A stretch of DNA of 64,000 bases from Ethanoligenens harbinense YUAN-3 (GTDB taxonomy: Bacteria; Bacillota; Clostridia; Oscillospirales; Ethanoligenentaceae). Below, one piece after another: positions 47,111 through 57,600 of this stretch; within the stretch, counting starts at the first letter, position 1, and each line of letters opens with the position of its first letter. The translations under genes were made by a program, and so were the position numbers. The notes under the pieces are model-generated. The model had not been told where the DNA came from. It saw only the letters and a program-made list of their open reading frames with translations, and ran no database searches. The DNA lies in assembly GCF_000178115.2 (NCBI RefSeq), contig NC_014828.1:2493501-2557500 (forward strand), written 5' to 3'.

Positions 47111-47998
47111 CTATTTAATCAGCCCTTTTTCTTTCAGAAAATCGGACGCCACTTTGGAAATAGACTGTTTTTGATTATCGGCCTTGTAATTCAGGTTCTG
47201 CATCGTCTGTTCGTCGATTAGCCCGCCCAGTTTGTTTAGGAGTTTTTCAATCTCAGGATATTTTTTCAACGTGGCATCCCGAACAATCGGTGCCGCATAA
47301 TAAGGCGGGAAAAAGTTTTTGTCATCTTTCAACACTTTTAGATTCAGCGCCTTGAGCTGCCCGTCCGTTGTGAACGCATCGGTAATCTGGATTTTCCCTT
47401 GACTAATCGCCTGATATTTGAGAGAGGCATCCATTTTCGACGTGTCTTTGAACTGAAGGCCATAGGCTTTGGTAAGCCCCGGATAACCGTCATCACGGTT
47501 AAAAAATTCCTGCTCCGCGCCAAATGTGTAGTTTTTAGAATACGGCACCAGATCACTGATCGTATTGATGTTGTTTTTCTTTGCAATATCGGCCGGCAAA
47601 GCGAGCGCATAAGTATTGTTAAAACCAAACTGTTTGAGCCATGTAATCTGAAATTGTGTTTCAAATTTGGAGCGCACCGTATCATACACCGCCTGGGGGT
47701 CGTTGTTGACCGGGAGCTTCAGTTCTTCCATCAGTCCGGTTCCGGTATACTCCGGGTAGAGATCGATCTGCCCTTTCTTTATGGCTTCAAAGCAAACAAA
47801 CGTTCCACCCATATTGAGTTTTCGCTCTACTTTTATGTCGGAGTTTTTTTCAATGACCTGCGCCATCATTTCACCAAGGATTTCACTCTCTGTGAAATTC
47901 TTGGACCCGATTACAATCTTTTTGCCCCCTGAACAGGCTGTGAGCAACGGAACCGCAAGAAGAGCGGCCAACATACATGCAACTATTTTTTTAAACAT
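47111..47998 (-). CDS. opuCC: Osmoprotectant ABC transporter substrate-binding lipoprotein
   Basis: The protein has 295 residues from ATG 47998 (GAGGAG 8 bp upstream), overlapping the upstream permease gene by 8 bp. A lipoprotein signal ends VPLLTACSGG. KIVIGSKNFTESEILGEMMA and LNMGGTFVCFEAIKKGQIDL followed by YPEYTGTG are the hallmarks of the OpuAC/OsmF (glycine betaine, carnitine, choline) receptors. It delivers compatible solutes to the membrane permeases. The exact ligand within this group is not readable. Confidence 0.9.
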   Translation of the reverse strand: MFKKIVACMLAALLAVPLLTACSGGKKIVIGSKNFTESEILGEMMAQVIEKNSDIKVERKLNMGGTFVCFEAIKKGQIDLYPEYTGTGLMEELKLPVNNDPQAVYDTVRSKFETQFQITWLKQFGFNNTYALALPADIAKKNNINTISDLVPYSKNYTFGAEQEFFNRDDGYPGLTKAYGLQFKDTSKMDASLKYQAISQGKIQITDAFTTDGQLKALNLKVLKDDKNFFPPYYAAPIVRDATLKKYPEIEKLLNKLGGLIDEQTMQNLNYKADNQKQSISKVASDFLKEKGLIK

Positions 47999-48599
47999 TG
48001 ATTTTTCTCCTCTTCTCGAGACGTTGCAGCTTATTGAAAACATACTGTGCCAGAAGTGACAGCAATACGACGGGTATCGTTCCTTCTATGATCATACCCC
48101 AATCCAGTGCCTGAATCCCCCGGTAGATAATATAACCGAGTCCGCCGGAACCAATCAACACCCCGATCACCGCTGTGCCGAGCGCTGTAACAAACGCAAT
48201 GCGGATGCCCGACAGAATCATGGGCACCGCAAGCGGCAATTCCACTTTTATAAGCGATTGGATAGAAGACATGCCCATGCCGCGGGCCGCCTCCCGGATA
48301 GACGGCGGAATAGCCGTAAGCCCCGTGTAGGTATTTCGTATAACAGGAAGCAGAGAGTACAGGCAAAGACCGATGATCACGGTCAGATCCCCAAGACCAA
48401 ACACGATCATCAGGATGGCTAAAAGCGCAAGCGACGGGATGGTCTGAATGACATCGGCGATATAGAGCACAGGGCCCGCAAAAGCGGTTTTACGGGAGAT
48501 CCAGATACCCGCGAGGGTTCCAATCAGCACGGCAATGGCGACGCCGGCCGCAGTCATAGCCAAATGCTCCAAAATGGTGTTTATAAAATCCAGCATCAT
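47991..48599 (-). CDS. opuCD: Osmoprotectant ABC transporter permease
   Basis: The protein has 202 residues with about five membrane segments. PSIREAARGMGMSSIQSLIK followed by VELPLAVPMILSGIR is the EAA loop that docks on the ATPase, and IGSGGLGYIIYRGI follows. It is short, as in OpuCB/OpuCD pairs. Its start overlaps the preceding permease stop by 4 bp (48596-48599). Confidence 0.9.
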   Translation of the reverse strand: MMLDFINTILEHLAMTAAGVAIAVLIGTLAGIWISRKTAFAGPVLYIADVIQTIPSLALLAILMIVFGLGDLTVIIGLCLYSLLPVIRNTYTGLTAIPPSIREAARGMGMSSIQSLIKVELPLAVPMILSGIRIAFVTALGTAVIGVLIGSGGLGYIIYRGIQALDWGMIIEGTIPVVLLSLLAQYVFNKLQRLEKRRKINV

Positions 48600-49246
48600 T
48601 CCGCCCTCCTTTTTATTCTCATGCCCCGGGGCATAACGGCTTTCTGGAGCAAGTCAATCAGCAGACCCGAAACGATTGCAAGCAGGGATGCCGGAATTGC
48701 TCCCGCCAGAATCATGTTCGTATCGTAGCAGGAAAGTCCCGTCCAGATCAAGTCCCCCAGTCCGCCGGCGCCGATCAGCGCCGCAAGCGTGGCCCAGCTG
48801 ATGATATAGACGAGTGAAAGACGAATGCCTGCAACAATGGCGGGAATTGCAATGGGAAATTCCACTTTCAGGAGGATCTGGAAATCCGTCATGCCGATAC
48901 CTTTAGCCGCTTCCGTATAAAGCCCATCTACTTCTTTGATCCCTGTAAATGTGTTTTGCATGATGGGCAGGATCGCATAAGCCACCAGCACGATCACGGA
49001 GGGAAGCATGCCCAGCCCAAAAAGTAACAGCCCAATGCCCAGCATAACCAGGCCGGGGATCGTCTGGATGACACCGGCGCCCGCGAGAGCTACTTTGGCT
49101 GCCTTTTCGTGCCGTGTGAGCAGAATGCCGATCGGCACGGCAATCAAAACAGCAAACAAAATCGACAGCAGCGACATTTGCACATGGATAAGCAACGCAT
49201 GCAAAACGGCAGCCCAGTTTTCTTGCAGATAGTCCATCAAACTCAT
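48596..49246 (-). CDS. opuCB: Osmoprotectant ABC transporter permease
   Basis: The protein has 216 residues with five to six membrane segments. The EAA loop is GLYTEAAKGIGMTDFQILLK then VEFPIAIPAIVAGIR, followed by IGAGGLGDLIWTGL. It forms the heterodimeric channel with the second permease. Its ATG overlaps the ATPase gene stop (49243-49246), so all four genes of this operon are translationally coupled. Confidence 0.9.
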   Translation of the reverse strand: MSLMDYLQENWAAVLHALLIHVQMSLLSILFAVLIAVPIGILLTRHEKAAKVALAGAGVIQTIPGLVMLGIGLLLFGLGMLPSVIVLVAYAILPIMQNTFTGIKEVDGLYTEAAKGIGMTDFQILLKVEFPIAIPAIVAGIRLSLVYIISWATLAALIGAGGLGDLIWTGLSCYDTNMILAGAIPASLLAIVSGLLIDLLQKAVMPRGMRIKRRAE

Positions 49247-50364
49247 GCTTCGTCGTCACCCCACAGAGCTTCCGCCATAGACCTTACCATTCCTGTGCGG
49301 GTAATCATCCCTGCAACCCGGCTTTCAGCATCAACCACAATGAGATATTCCGCTTTTGTGCCAAGCAGCAGGTCAAACGCTTCCTTTGCGCTGCCGGTTA
49401 CGGAAACGGTACCGACCGAATTGTCGATCAGCCCCTTGATCGGCTGCCCCGGTTTGCCGGAACGGCGGATGTTTTCCGCTGTGACGATTCCTTTCAGGCG
49501 CCCATCCTCGTCTGTAACAATCAGGCTATCGATTCCTTTGCTGTTCATCAGAGAAACGCATTCCAACGTATGCTTGTTTTCTGTGACGGTAACCGGTTTT
49601 TTTCGCATCACTTCCACCACGGAAAGATCCCTGTTTGCCGAAGATGTATGCATACCTATAAAGTTCCGGACAAAGTCATTTGCGGGATTTTCAAGGATTT
49701 CCTCGGGTGGTGCGACCTGAACGATATTTCCTTTATCCATAAACACGATAATATCCGCCATTTTGATGGCCTCGGCCATGTCGTGCGTGACAAACACAAA
49801 GGTTTTTTTCAGCGTCTGGTGAAGCTTCTTGACCTCATCCTGCAGACTGTCCCGCGTGATGGGGTCCAGCGCGCCAAACGGTTCATCCATCAAAATCAAA
49901 GACGGATCACCGGCAAGAGCCCGCAGGACGCCGATGCGCTGCTGCTGACCGCCCGAAAGCTCCGACGGATATTTGTCTGCATAGGTAGTGGGTGGCAAAT
50001 CAACCATCTCCAGCAAATCCAGCGCTTTTTTATGGTATTTTTCTTTCGGCCATTTCAGCAGTTTCGGAACAATCTCGACATTCTCCAGAATCGTCATATT
50101 CGGAAAAAGTCCAATCTGCTGGATCACATATCCAATATTTCTGCGCAGCTCAACCGGATTCATGGTTTTGATGTTTTTCCCATCTATGGATATTTCACCG
50201 CTTGTCGGTTCGATCAAGCGGTTGATCATTTTCAGCGTTGTTGTTTTTCCACATCCGGATGTACCAACAAGCACAACAAATTGGCCGTCCTCTATGTTCA
50301 GATTGATGCCACGGACAGCTTCATCGGCACCATATTTTTTTGTTACGTTCCTAAGGCTAACCAT
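49243..50364 (-). CDS. opuCA: Osmoprotectant ABC transporter ATPase with two CBS domains
   Basis: The protein has 373 residues from ATG 50364 (GGGAG 5 bp upstream). Walker A is GTSGCGKTTT, signature LSGGQQQRIGVLRAL, Walker B LILMDEPFGALDP. After the ATPase domain come two CBS domains (about 255-305 and 315-365; GIDSLIVTDEDGRLKGIVTA and KAEYLIVVDAESRVAGMITR). In OpuA/OpuC systems such CBS pairs sense ionic strength or cyclic di-AMP and gate transport, so the same control is likely here. First gene of the operon. Confidence 0.93.
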   Translation of the reverse strand: MVSLRNVTKKYGADEAVRGINLNIEDGQFVVLVGTSGCGKTTTLKMINRLIEPTSGEISIDGKNIKTMNPVELRRNIGYVIQQIGLFPNMTILENVEIVPKLLKWPKEKYHKKALDLLEMVDLPPTTYADKYPSELSGGQQQRIGVLRALAGDPSLILMDEPFGALDPITRDSLQDEVKKLHQTLKKTFVFVTHDMAEAIKMADIIVFMDKGNIVQVAPPEEILENPANDFVRNFIGMHTSSANRDLSVVEVMRKKPVTVTENKHTLECVSLMNSKGIDSLIVTDEDGRLKGIVTAENIRRSGKPGQPIKGLIDNSVGTVSVTGSAKEAFDLLLGTKAEYLIVVDAESRVAGMITRTGMVRSMAEALWGDDEA

Positions 50365-51164
50365 TCGCACTCCCTTCTGATACAATAGCGTGTGCTTCAC
50401 GGGCAATTAAATCGACCGGCAATTTCTGCATAAATTGTGCAAACACCGGGTTGCTCATACGCTGATTGAAAACCCATTCCCACTCTTTGCAAAGCGAAGC
50501 ACTGATTTTGTGTTTTTACGGGCAGGATTCCTATTCCAAAAGGAACTCCCTTTTCGGAGCATTTTAGTCCGAATCTGTTACTCTCAGAACGTTCATCATT
50601 TCTTTTGAAGCGGAACAGGAACTGATTTTTGCAGATCCGGACAAAAAAATTCTTTTCAATTCCAACTCTCCTTCAGCAGAATATGGAGGCGCCAAACAGA
50701 CAACTCTTTTGAACCAAACAAGTTGTCACGTTTCATTTTACCGTTTTTCCACTTTTTTGTCAAGTTGATGGAAAATGCGGGAAAATCAGCAGCGGTTTTA
50801 CACTATTTTTCGATAGATGGATAACGCTCATAAGCAAGTCTCGTATGTTCGACGCCGGCCTTTGTATCGTGAATGTTTAAGTAGCACAATTAGAATAGTA
50901 GGCATCGCGTTCCTCGTCAGTCGCGCAGTTACCCCCTGCGTGGGCTGAATATGCAACCGACAGCATCCTTAGCGCATACGTTTATAATTTTATCTGGTCG
51001 TTTTCTTAACTATTGCTGTTTTTTGTAAATCAGAGTATAATTATGTAAAAGATAGTAACGCCGTGTTCAACCATGAGTTTGCTATTGTTTACGGCGGTAA
51101 CCGTTCGCTTTGAGACGTAGTTTAGCAATTATGGGAAGCTCACACGGCCTGATGAAAATGATAA

Positions 51165-51210
51165 AAAGCAAGAAGCCACATGATTTTTGAATTATGCGGC
51201 TTCTTGCTTT
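51165..51210. terminator. Terminator-like hairpin
   Basis: AAAGCAAGAAGCCACA (51165-51180) pairs with TGCGGCTTCTTGCTTT (51195-51210) over 16 bp with one mismatch around a 14-nt loop. A- and T-rich outer arms on both strands make it usable in either direction. Confidence 0.65.
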
Positions 51211-51486
51211 CGGTATGCTTAAATACGTCGATGGTGTTTCTATTTTATAGGATACATATTCCCGTTTCCCCCGCCGACTTGAATATTACCGTATTCGGAG
51301 GAGGACTTCCCAAGTTTTGGTCGACGACGGAAGTCAGGCAAATGTTTATGAAAATGCGGGATGGAAAAATGCAGCAAATAACGCAACTACAGCAGGAAAT
51401 AAAAAATCTTCCTGCATAATACAAAACCCCAATTCAAACAATCGGCGGCGCTAAATCATTGAGTAAAGCATGATGGTTAAGCCAGA

Positions 51487-51531
51487 AAAATGCGCCTTGA
51501 AATGGCTTTAAAGCCAATCAAGACGCATTTT
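51487..51531. terminator. Terminator-like hairpin downstream of the giant surface protein gene
   Basis: AAAATGCGCCTTGA (51487-51500) pairs with TCAAGACGCATTTT (51518-51531) with one mismatch, and an inner GGCTTT/AAAGCC stem extends it. It lies 134 bp beyond the 3' end of the minus-strand giant gene and has a T-tract in both directions. Confidence 0.65.
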
Positions 51532-51664
51532 CCATACTATTTCAATATGCCGTTATGCAAAGTCCCGTAAGTTACAGCCTGGCTATCATTGAAGTTTCCT
51601 GGTTTTGCTAAAATCAATTTTCAATTATGTTATTTCGATATTAGCGATTTACAAATTATTGTGC

Positions 51665-54600
51665 TTATTTCTTCCTTCTGGAAATCTTTCTTCGCTTCAT
51701 GATGATTGCGCTTGTTGCCGCGCTTCCACCAAGCAGCGCCAGTGGGAGAATCGGCCAGCCACCGGAACCGGTTTTCGGGTTCGGCACCGTACCGCTCGTG
51801 GTGCCTGTGGAACTTCCGGTGTCTTTTGTGGTGCCTGTGGAGCTTCCGGTATCTGAGGAAGATGCGAGCTGCGCAACAGCGTAATAACTGAAGTGGCTGG
51901 TTTCAAACACCAGATATCCGCCTTCCCGCGTGGCGTGCATATCCGTAAGCGTGCCAACCGCAGGATTATACCAGAGCACCTTCAGGTTTCCACTCATACC
52001 CACCGGAATTGGAATCTTCACCTTGATTTTTCCAGCGAAATGCTCGATCGGGTTTCCGTTCTGGTCGAGCAGCTTGAGGTCGTAAACCGTCAGGTGGTTC
52101 AAATTGCCTAGGCTTCCATTTTGCCTAATCAGGTTTTCCACCACCGAATCGGCGGAGCTGCCGCTGCTTTGTATGTTGCTTTCCAGCGAAACGGCGGTCA
52201 CGCCCGCAGGCATGGTGGCGCTGGTGCAGTCGAGCTGCGGCGTATTGGAGCCGCTGCCGGTCAGAACGGGCGACACCTTTACCGGAACCTGGCAGACGAC
52301 CGTGCTGTAATTCTCTGTGTCCGCCGGGGTAAAGGTCACGGAATAGCTGCCAGAAGAAGAAACGACCGTATCAGGATTTGTCCAGTCGAATGTACCGGGT
52401 ACGCTTGTTTTGCCGCCGCTCAGGTGGCTGGAGGACAGCTTACCGATTACCGTAATGTCGGAAGCCGTCGGTATCACCTGAACAGTTGGCTCAGCTTTCA
52501 AGACGTTTACTGTCAGTTGCGCCGTCGTCACAGAGTATCCGTTGCCCGCTTCTTTCATAGCGGTGATGACGGCGTTGCCTGCTTTTTGTATCGTCACTTT
52601 TCCGGTGGAGGCGTCCACGCTGAGAACATCTGCGCCGCTTGTAACGGTATAGGTGGCTGCTCCGCTGCTCTGACCGCCTGTGGCCGTAACGGTGAATGGT
52701 GCGTCGCCATAGGTTTTGGAAAGTGAGGCGGAAGCAAAACCGAAACCGGTCTGCGCCGCGTTTTTCGTAACGTGTACCGTCACGGTGGCCGCCGTATTGC
52801 CCGCATTATCTTGCGCATTGACGGTCACGTCATAGATGCCGTCCGGCAGACTGCCAATGTTGAAAGAATAATCTTTTGTCAGGTCGGAATAATCGTTCGA
52901 AGTCAGATCCACGGTCTGTACCTCGCCGCCGTTGATTTGATAGGTGACGGTGCCGACGCCCGCGCCATTATCTTTTACTTCGACGGGAATACAAGCGTTC
53001 GCATCCAAAATAATTAGTGTGGAATCGCCGGAGTTTGCCGTGATGGCCGGTGCGGTTTGATCCACGACCAGCGATTTTGCCACCGTGCCGGAAATATTTC
53101 CCGCTTTGTCTACCGCGCGGGTATAGATGGTTCCCTTGAAATCCGGCGCGATTGACGGAGAACCGGTTTGCCATGTGCCGTTCGTATCGAATGTATCGCC
53201 CTCCGCGACCGTCTGGTATTCATAATGGTCGACGCCGTTGAGATCGTCTGCCGTGAAGTTCACATCTATTGTACTGCCGAAGAAAATTCCAAAGGTCACA
53301 AAATGCGCGACCGCTTTAAACGGATTCTGTTTAAAGCCGATGGTAAGGTTGGTGGGAGCCGTTTTGTCGATTTTGACGATAACGGTTTTAACATCGCTCT
53401 GAATGCCGCTCTCGCTCGTCGCGCGGAAAGAGTAAGCGGTGACGCCCTCGGAAGAATCTGTCAGACTGCCGTCAAAAGTTGTCCACGTTTTGCCGTTGTC
53501 CGTGCTGTATTCCAAAGTGGTCGTCCCGAGGTTCTGGGTCGTGTTGGAAATATCCAGTTTTACATCATTTTTCGTCCACGCGCCATCGGTATAGCCGTTG
53601 GTATTTACTGCAGCCACCGGCTTCGCCGTGTCAATTTGCGTAACGACAACTGGCGTACTGCTGACGCTGACGCCTGCGTTATTCGTCAAAGTGAACGTAT
53701 ATGTGCCATTCCGCATAACGGAATAGCCGTTTTGATACGTGCCTGTGATGTCCTTGTCACCCTGCGGTCCGCTGACCGTCACATTCTTGACGCCGGATGC
53801 ACCCGCTGTCGCCGCGATATGCAGTGCGGCAGACTGTGTAGGTGCTGCCGGGTTGCCGGAAGCGGATACGGTCGGGGGTACGGTGTCCTGCTTGACGGTC
53901 ACGGTTCGGGTCGTTGTGTTCAGCGCGTTGTCCGTCGCGGTGACAACATAGGTGTGCGTACCTTCTTCCGTCGAAAGCGTCGCATCTTTGGAAGAGGTCA
54001 GGCCGCTGTCGCTGTCGGATTCCGCAAACAGCGTCCGGGCACTTCCATTATCCACCGTGCAGGTGACGGATTTCAAGTCGCTGCCTGCATCCGCCGCGCT
54101 GATGTGCAGCGTCTGCGCGGTGGTGTACCAATCACTTGTAAAGGCTTTCGCGCCGTCGTTGACAGTCAGGGTCGGGGCGGTGTCTTCCACCGCCACTTTG
54201 CTGGTGGTGACGGTTGCGGAAGCATTGCCCGCCTTGTCATAAGCCGTGATGGCGATAGTGCCCTTGAAGGTGCTGCTCACGGTGAAAGTGGCGTTGCCGT
54301 TGGTTACAGTCGCGGTCTGCGCCGCCTGTGCCGTGCCGCCGTCCGGCGTCAGCACATAGAGGATGTGATCTGCACCGGAAAGGTCGTCGGTGACGGGCAC
54401 GGTGACGGTGATTTCGGATTTATGGAACAGCCAGTCGAGGAAAGACTGGTGTTCGCTGTAGGCAAGCGTGCCGATGGTCGGCGCGGCGGTGTCCTGCTTG
54501 ACGGTCACGGTTCGGGTCGTTGTGTTCAGCGCGTTGTCCGTCGCGGTGACAACATAGGTGTGCGTACCTTCTTCCGTCGAAAGCGTCGCATCTTTGGAAG

Positions 54601-57600
54601 AGGTCAGGCCGCTGTCGCTGTCGGATTCCGCAAACAGCGTCCGGGCACTTCCATTATCCACCGTGCAGGTGACGGATTTCAAGCCGCTGCCTGTATCCGC
54701 CGCGCTGATGTGCAGCGTCTGTGCGGTGGTGTACCAGTTATCCGTAAAGGCGTTTGTGCCATCGGTGACAGTCAGCGTCGGGGCGGTGTTTTCCACCTCC
54801 ATTTTGCTGGTGGTGACGGTTGCGGAAGCATTGCCCGCCTTGTCATAAGCCGTGATGGCGATAGTGCCCTTGAAGGTGCTGCTCACGTTGAAAGTGGCGT
54901 TGCCGTTGGTTACAGTCGCGGTCTGCGCCGCCTGTGCCGTGCCGCCGTCCGGCGTCAGCACATAGAGGATGTGATCCGTGCCGGAAAGGTCGTCGGTGAC
55001 GGGCACGGTAACGGTGATTTCGGATTTATGGAACAGCCAGTCGAGGAAAGACTGGTGCTCGCTGTAGGCAAGCGTGCCGATGGTCGGCGCGGCGGTGTCC
55101 TGCTTGACGGTCACGGTTTTGGCGCCGGTGATGTAGCCGGTGCTTGTCTGCTTCAGGTAATAGGTGTAAGCGCTGTTCATGTCGGCGCTCACTGTCAGGC
55201 TGTCACCCCATGCCGCGCCTCCGTCGTTCGATGTGGCAATGGTATAGCCGGAGGGTGCGGAAACGGTCACGCCGCCGGTAAACCAACCGTTGGTTCCTTT
55301 TGTGCCGGAAAGCATGGGCACGGGAGTGTTGTCAAGGTAGCTGATCGTTACTTTTACGGTAGTGCTCGCGGCGGTGTAATGGTCGGCTTCCGCCACATCC
55401 GCTTTCAGGGTGTAGGTGCCCGCTTCGGAGGGCGCGCCGGTCAGCTTGTCGGCATCGGCGGTGGAATCGCCCTTGTACCAGGTGAAGCTCACCGTGCCGC
55501 CGCTGTTGGTCTTGAAATTGCCTGTTGCAGGTTCCGTGATGGCAGCAGCGGTGTAGGTATAAGACGTGGTGTAATCGTTGTTCGCTATGCTGCCATCTAT
55601 CTTGTTTACCGTCACCGTGGCGGTGCTGCTGTTCAGCGTGTAGCCGTCACAGGTCACAGCGCAGTAGTAGCTGTATGCGCCCACCTCAAAACCCGTGGGA
55701 ATGGTATAGCTCGCGCTTGTTGCGTCGGTAATCGGCGTACCATTCTTATACCACTGGTAGCTTACCGTGTCGCCGGAAGATGTAGCAGCAGCCGTCACGC
55801 TCAATGTGGGGGCGGCGGTGTAGTCGTAGGCCACCGTCGTGTCCGCAGGCTGGGCGCTGATGGTGACCGGCACGGCCTGTACGGTGACATGGGAAAGTCG
55901 CGTGCCGCTCACGTCAGACACCCACGCGCTGTCGGGGTCGGTGCTGCGGTAAGCATATCCGTCTGCCAGCAGGCCGCCGACGGTGGTGATGCCGCTGTCT
56001 GCATACATTTCCACATCCGCGAACGTGCCGCCGGTGAAGGAAACATCCGGACAATAGTAAAAGAAAACCCCCTGTCCATAGTCGTTGCTAAACACGCCGC
56101 CGGAAATAGATGCGTTTGAAGCATTTATACAGACAGGCGGATTGTTTGCACGGATATGTCTGTTTAGGAACGTACCGCCGGTGATTGTCACCTTTTTATT
56201 CGGATTATTGACAGCATCGGCATACAGCGCACAACCATCGCCTGTGCAGTTATAAAATCCGCTTTCAATCCTGACGGCGGTATTCTTTGCATAAATCGTA
56301 CTGTAGTCCACGCCGGCGTCTCCGGTGAATGTGCCGCCGCCGGCACTGTCCTTCAGGGTCACATTGCTGGTGCCGTCCAGCCGGAAACCATAGTTGTTGG
56401 TTCCTGCCGTACTGGTCCACGTTTTGCCGTTGAGGTCGATGGTGAACGTGCCGGAAGAAACCTCCACCGTGTTTTCGGTGGTCGCGTCGGTCAGCAGTTT
56501 GACGGTGCAGCCGCTTTCGCTCTGCGCCGCCGTGATGGCTCCCTCCAGAGTTTCACAGGGCGTTTCCGTGCCGCCGTTTTCCACGGCCGCTTCGGCGGTT
56601 TCGGTCAGGCCGCTGTCGGGGTCGGTGCGGGTGTAGCTGCCGTCCGGCTGCTTCTGCCAGTCGCCGCTGTACGTCGGGGTATAGGCCGCGGCGTAGGTCG
56701 TGGTCAGCGTGGGGACGGTGTCGGTCGTCCAGGTAACATAGTTCACCGCGTTTGCCTGCTGTTGGTTCACCCAGTATTTCACGGCGTTTGCAAGGTTATT
56801 GCCATAGGCAAGCGCGCTGCTGGCCGAATCGGCGGTCAGCGCGCCGCTTGCGTCAAAGGCGCCGATAGAGGTGAGAGTGGCGCCGTCGTTATACCCCACC
56901 GCCGAAAGTGTCGGGTTTACGGAAGCGGAGGCATAGCAGTTGGTCAGCGCGCCGCTAACAATACCGCCCACCAGCGCGCCGGTAACGGCTGTTCCGTCTC
57001 CGCTTGCCGTGATGCTTCCCAGAGAAATACAGTTGAAAGTATTGCCGCACATTTCCACGCCCGCCAGGCCGCCCGCGTAACCGGTCATGCCGGAGGCCAC
57101 AACAGCAGTGACGTTCACATTGGCCTTGCAGTTAGAAAGGCTGTTTTTATTGTCTCCGGTTATTCCACCGGCGTAAACGGTGCTGGAACTGCCGCCGGTG
57201 ACCGTGACGCTGCCGCTGACGGAAAGGTTTTCTGCTGTGCCGTACAGATAATCAAAGAAGCCGCCAAAGACCACAGTATGGTTGTCGGATACATCCACCG
57301 TCATGCCTGTAATCTTGTGTCCCGCGCCGTCAAAGGTGCCCATGAAAGATTGGATGGGCGTCCAGTTTTTCCCTGAAAGGTCGATGTCCGCGCCCAGCTT
57401 GATGGTATAACTGGTGAAATATGTGTTGCCCGGCAGCACCGGGTCGCTCGGGTAGGTATCCGCCGTGATGGTGCCGTTGCTTACGCCGGAAATCCAGCGC
57501 AGACCGTTGGCGGAAAGCACCGTGTAGGTTTTGGAAGCGCTGTCGTAGGTGATGTCGTTGGCCCAGTCGCGCCCGCCGACGGTGACGGTCTGGCCAATGA

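Larger units (their letters stand above)
50365..51664. other. 1.3-kb intergenic region
   Basis: Apart from two hairpins (51165-51210 and 51487-51531) I see no convincing gene. A 79-codon plus-strand frame at 51180-51419 begins inside the first hairpin, ends QQITQLQQEIKNLPA and has no ribosome binding site; it may be the tail of a lost gene. No opuC promoter with both consensus boxes was identified. Confidence 0.5.

Noticed and set aside
53168-56119. A 983-codon open frame on the plus strand
   Set aside because: It is antisense to the Ig-like repeats of the minus-strand giant surface protein. Its product is a repetitive Arg/Gly-rich sequence without a signal, start site or domain, as expected for the shadow of GC-rich Thr/Ala/Val repeats.
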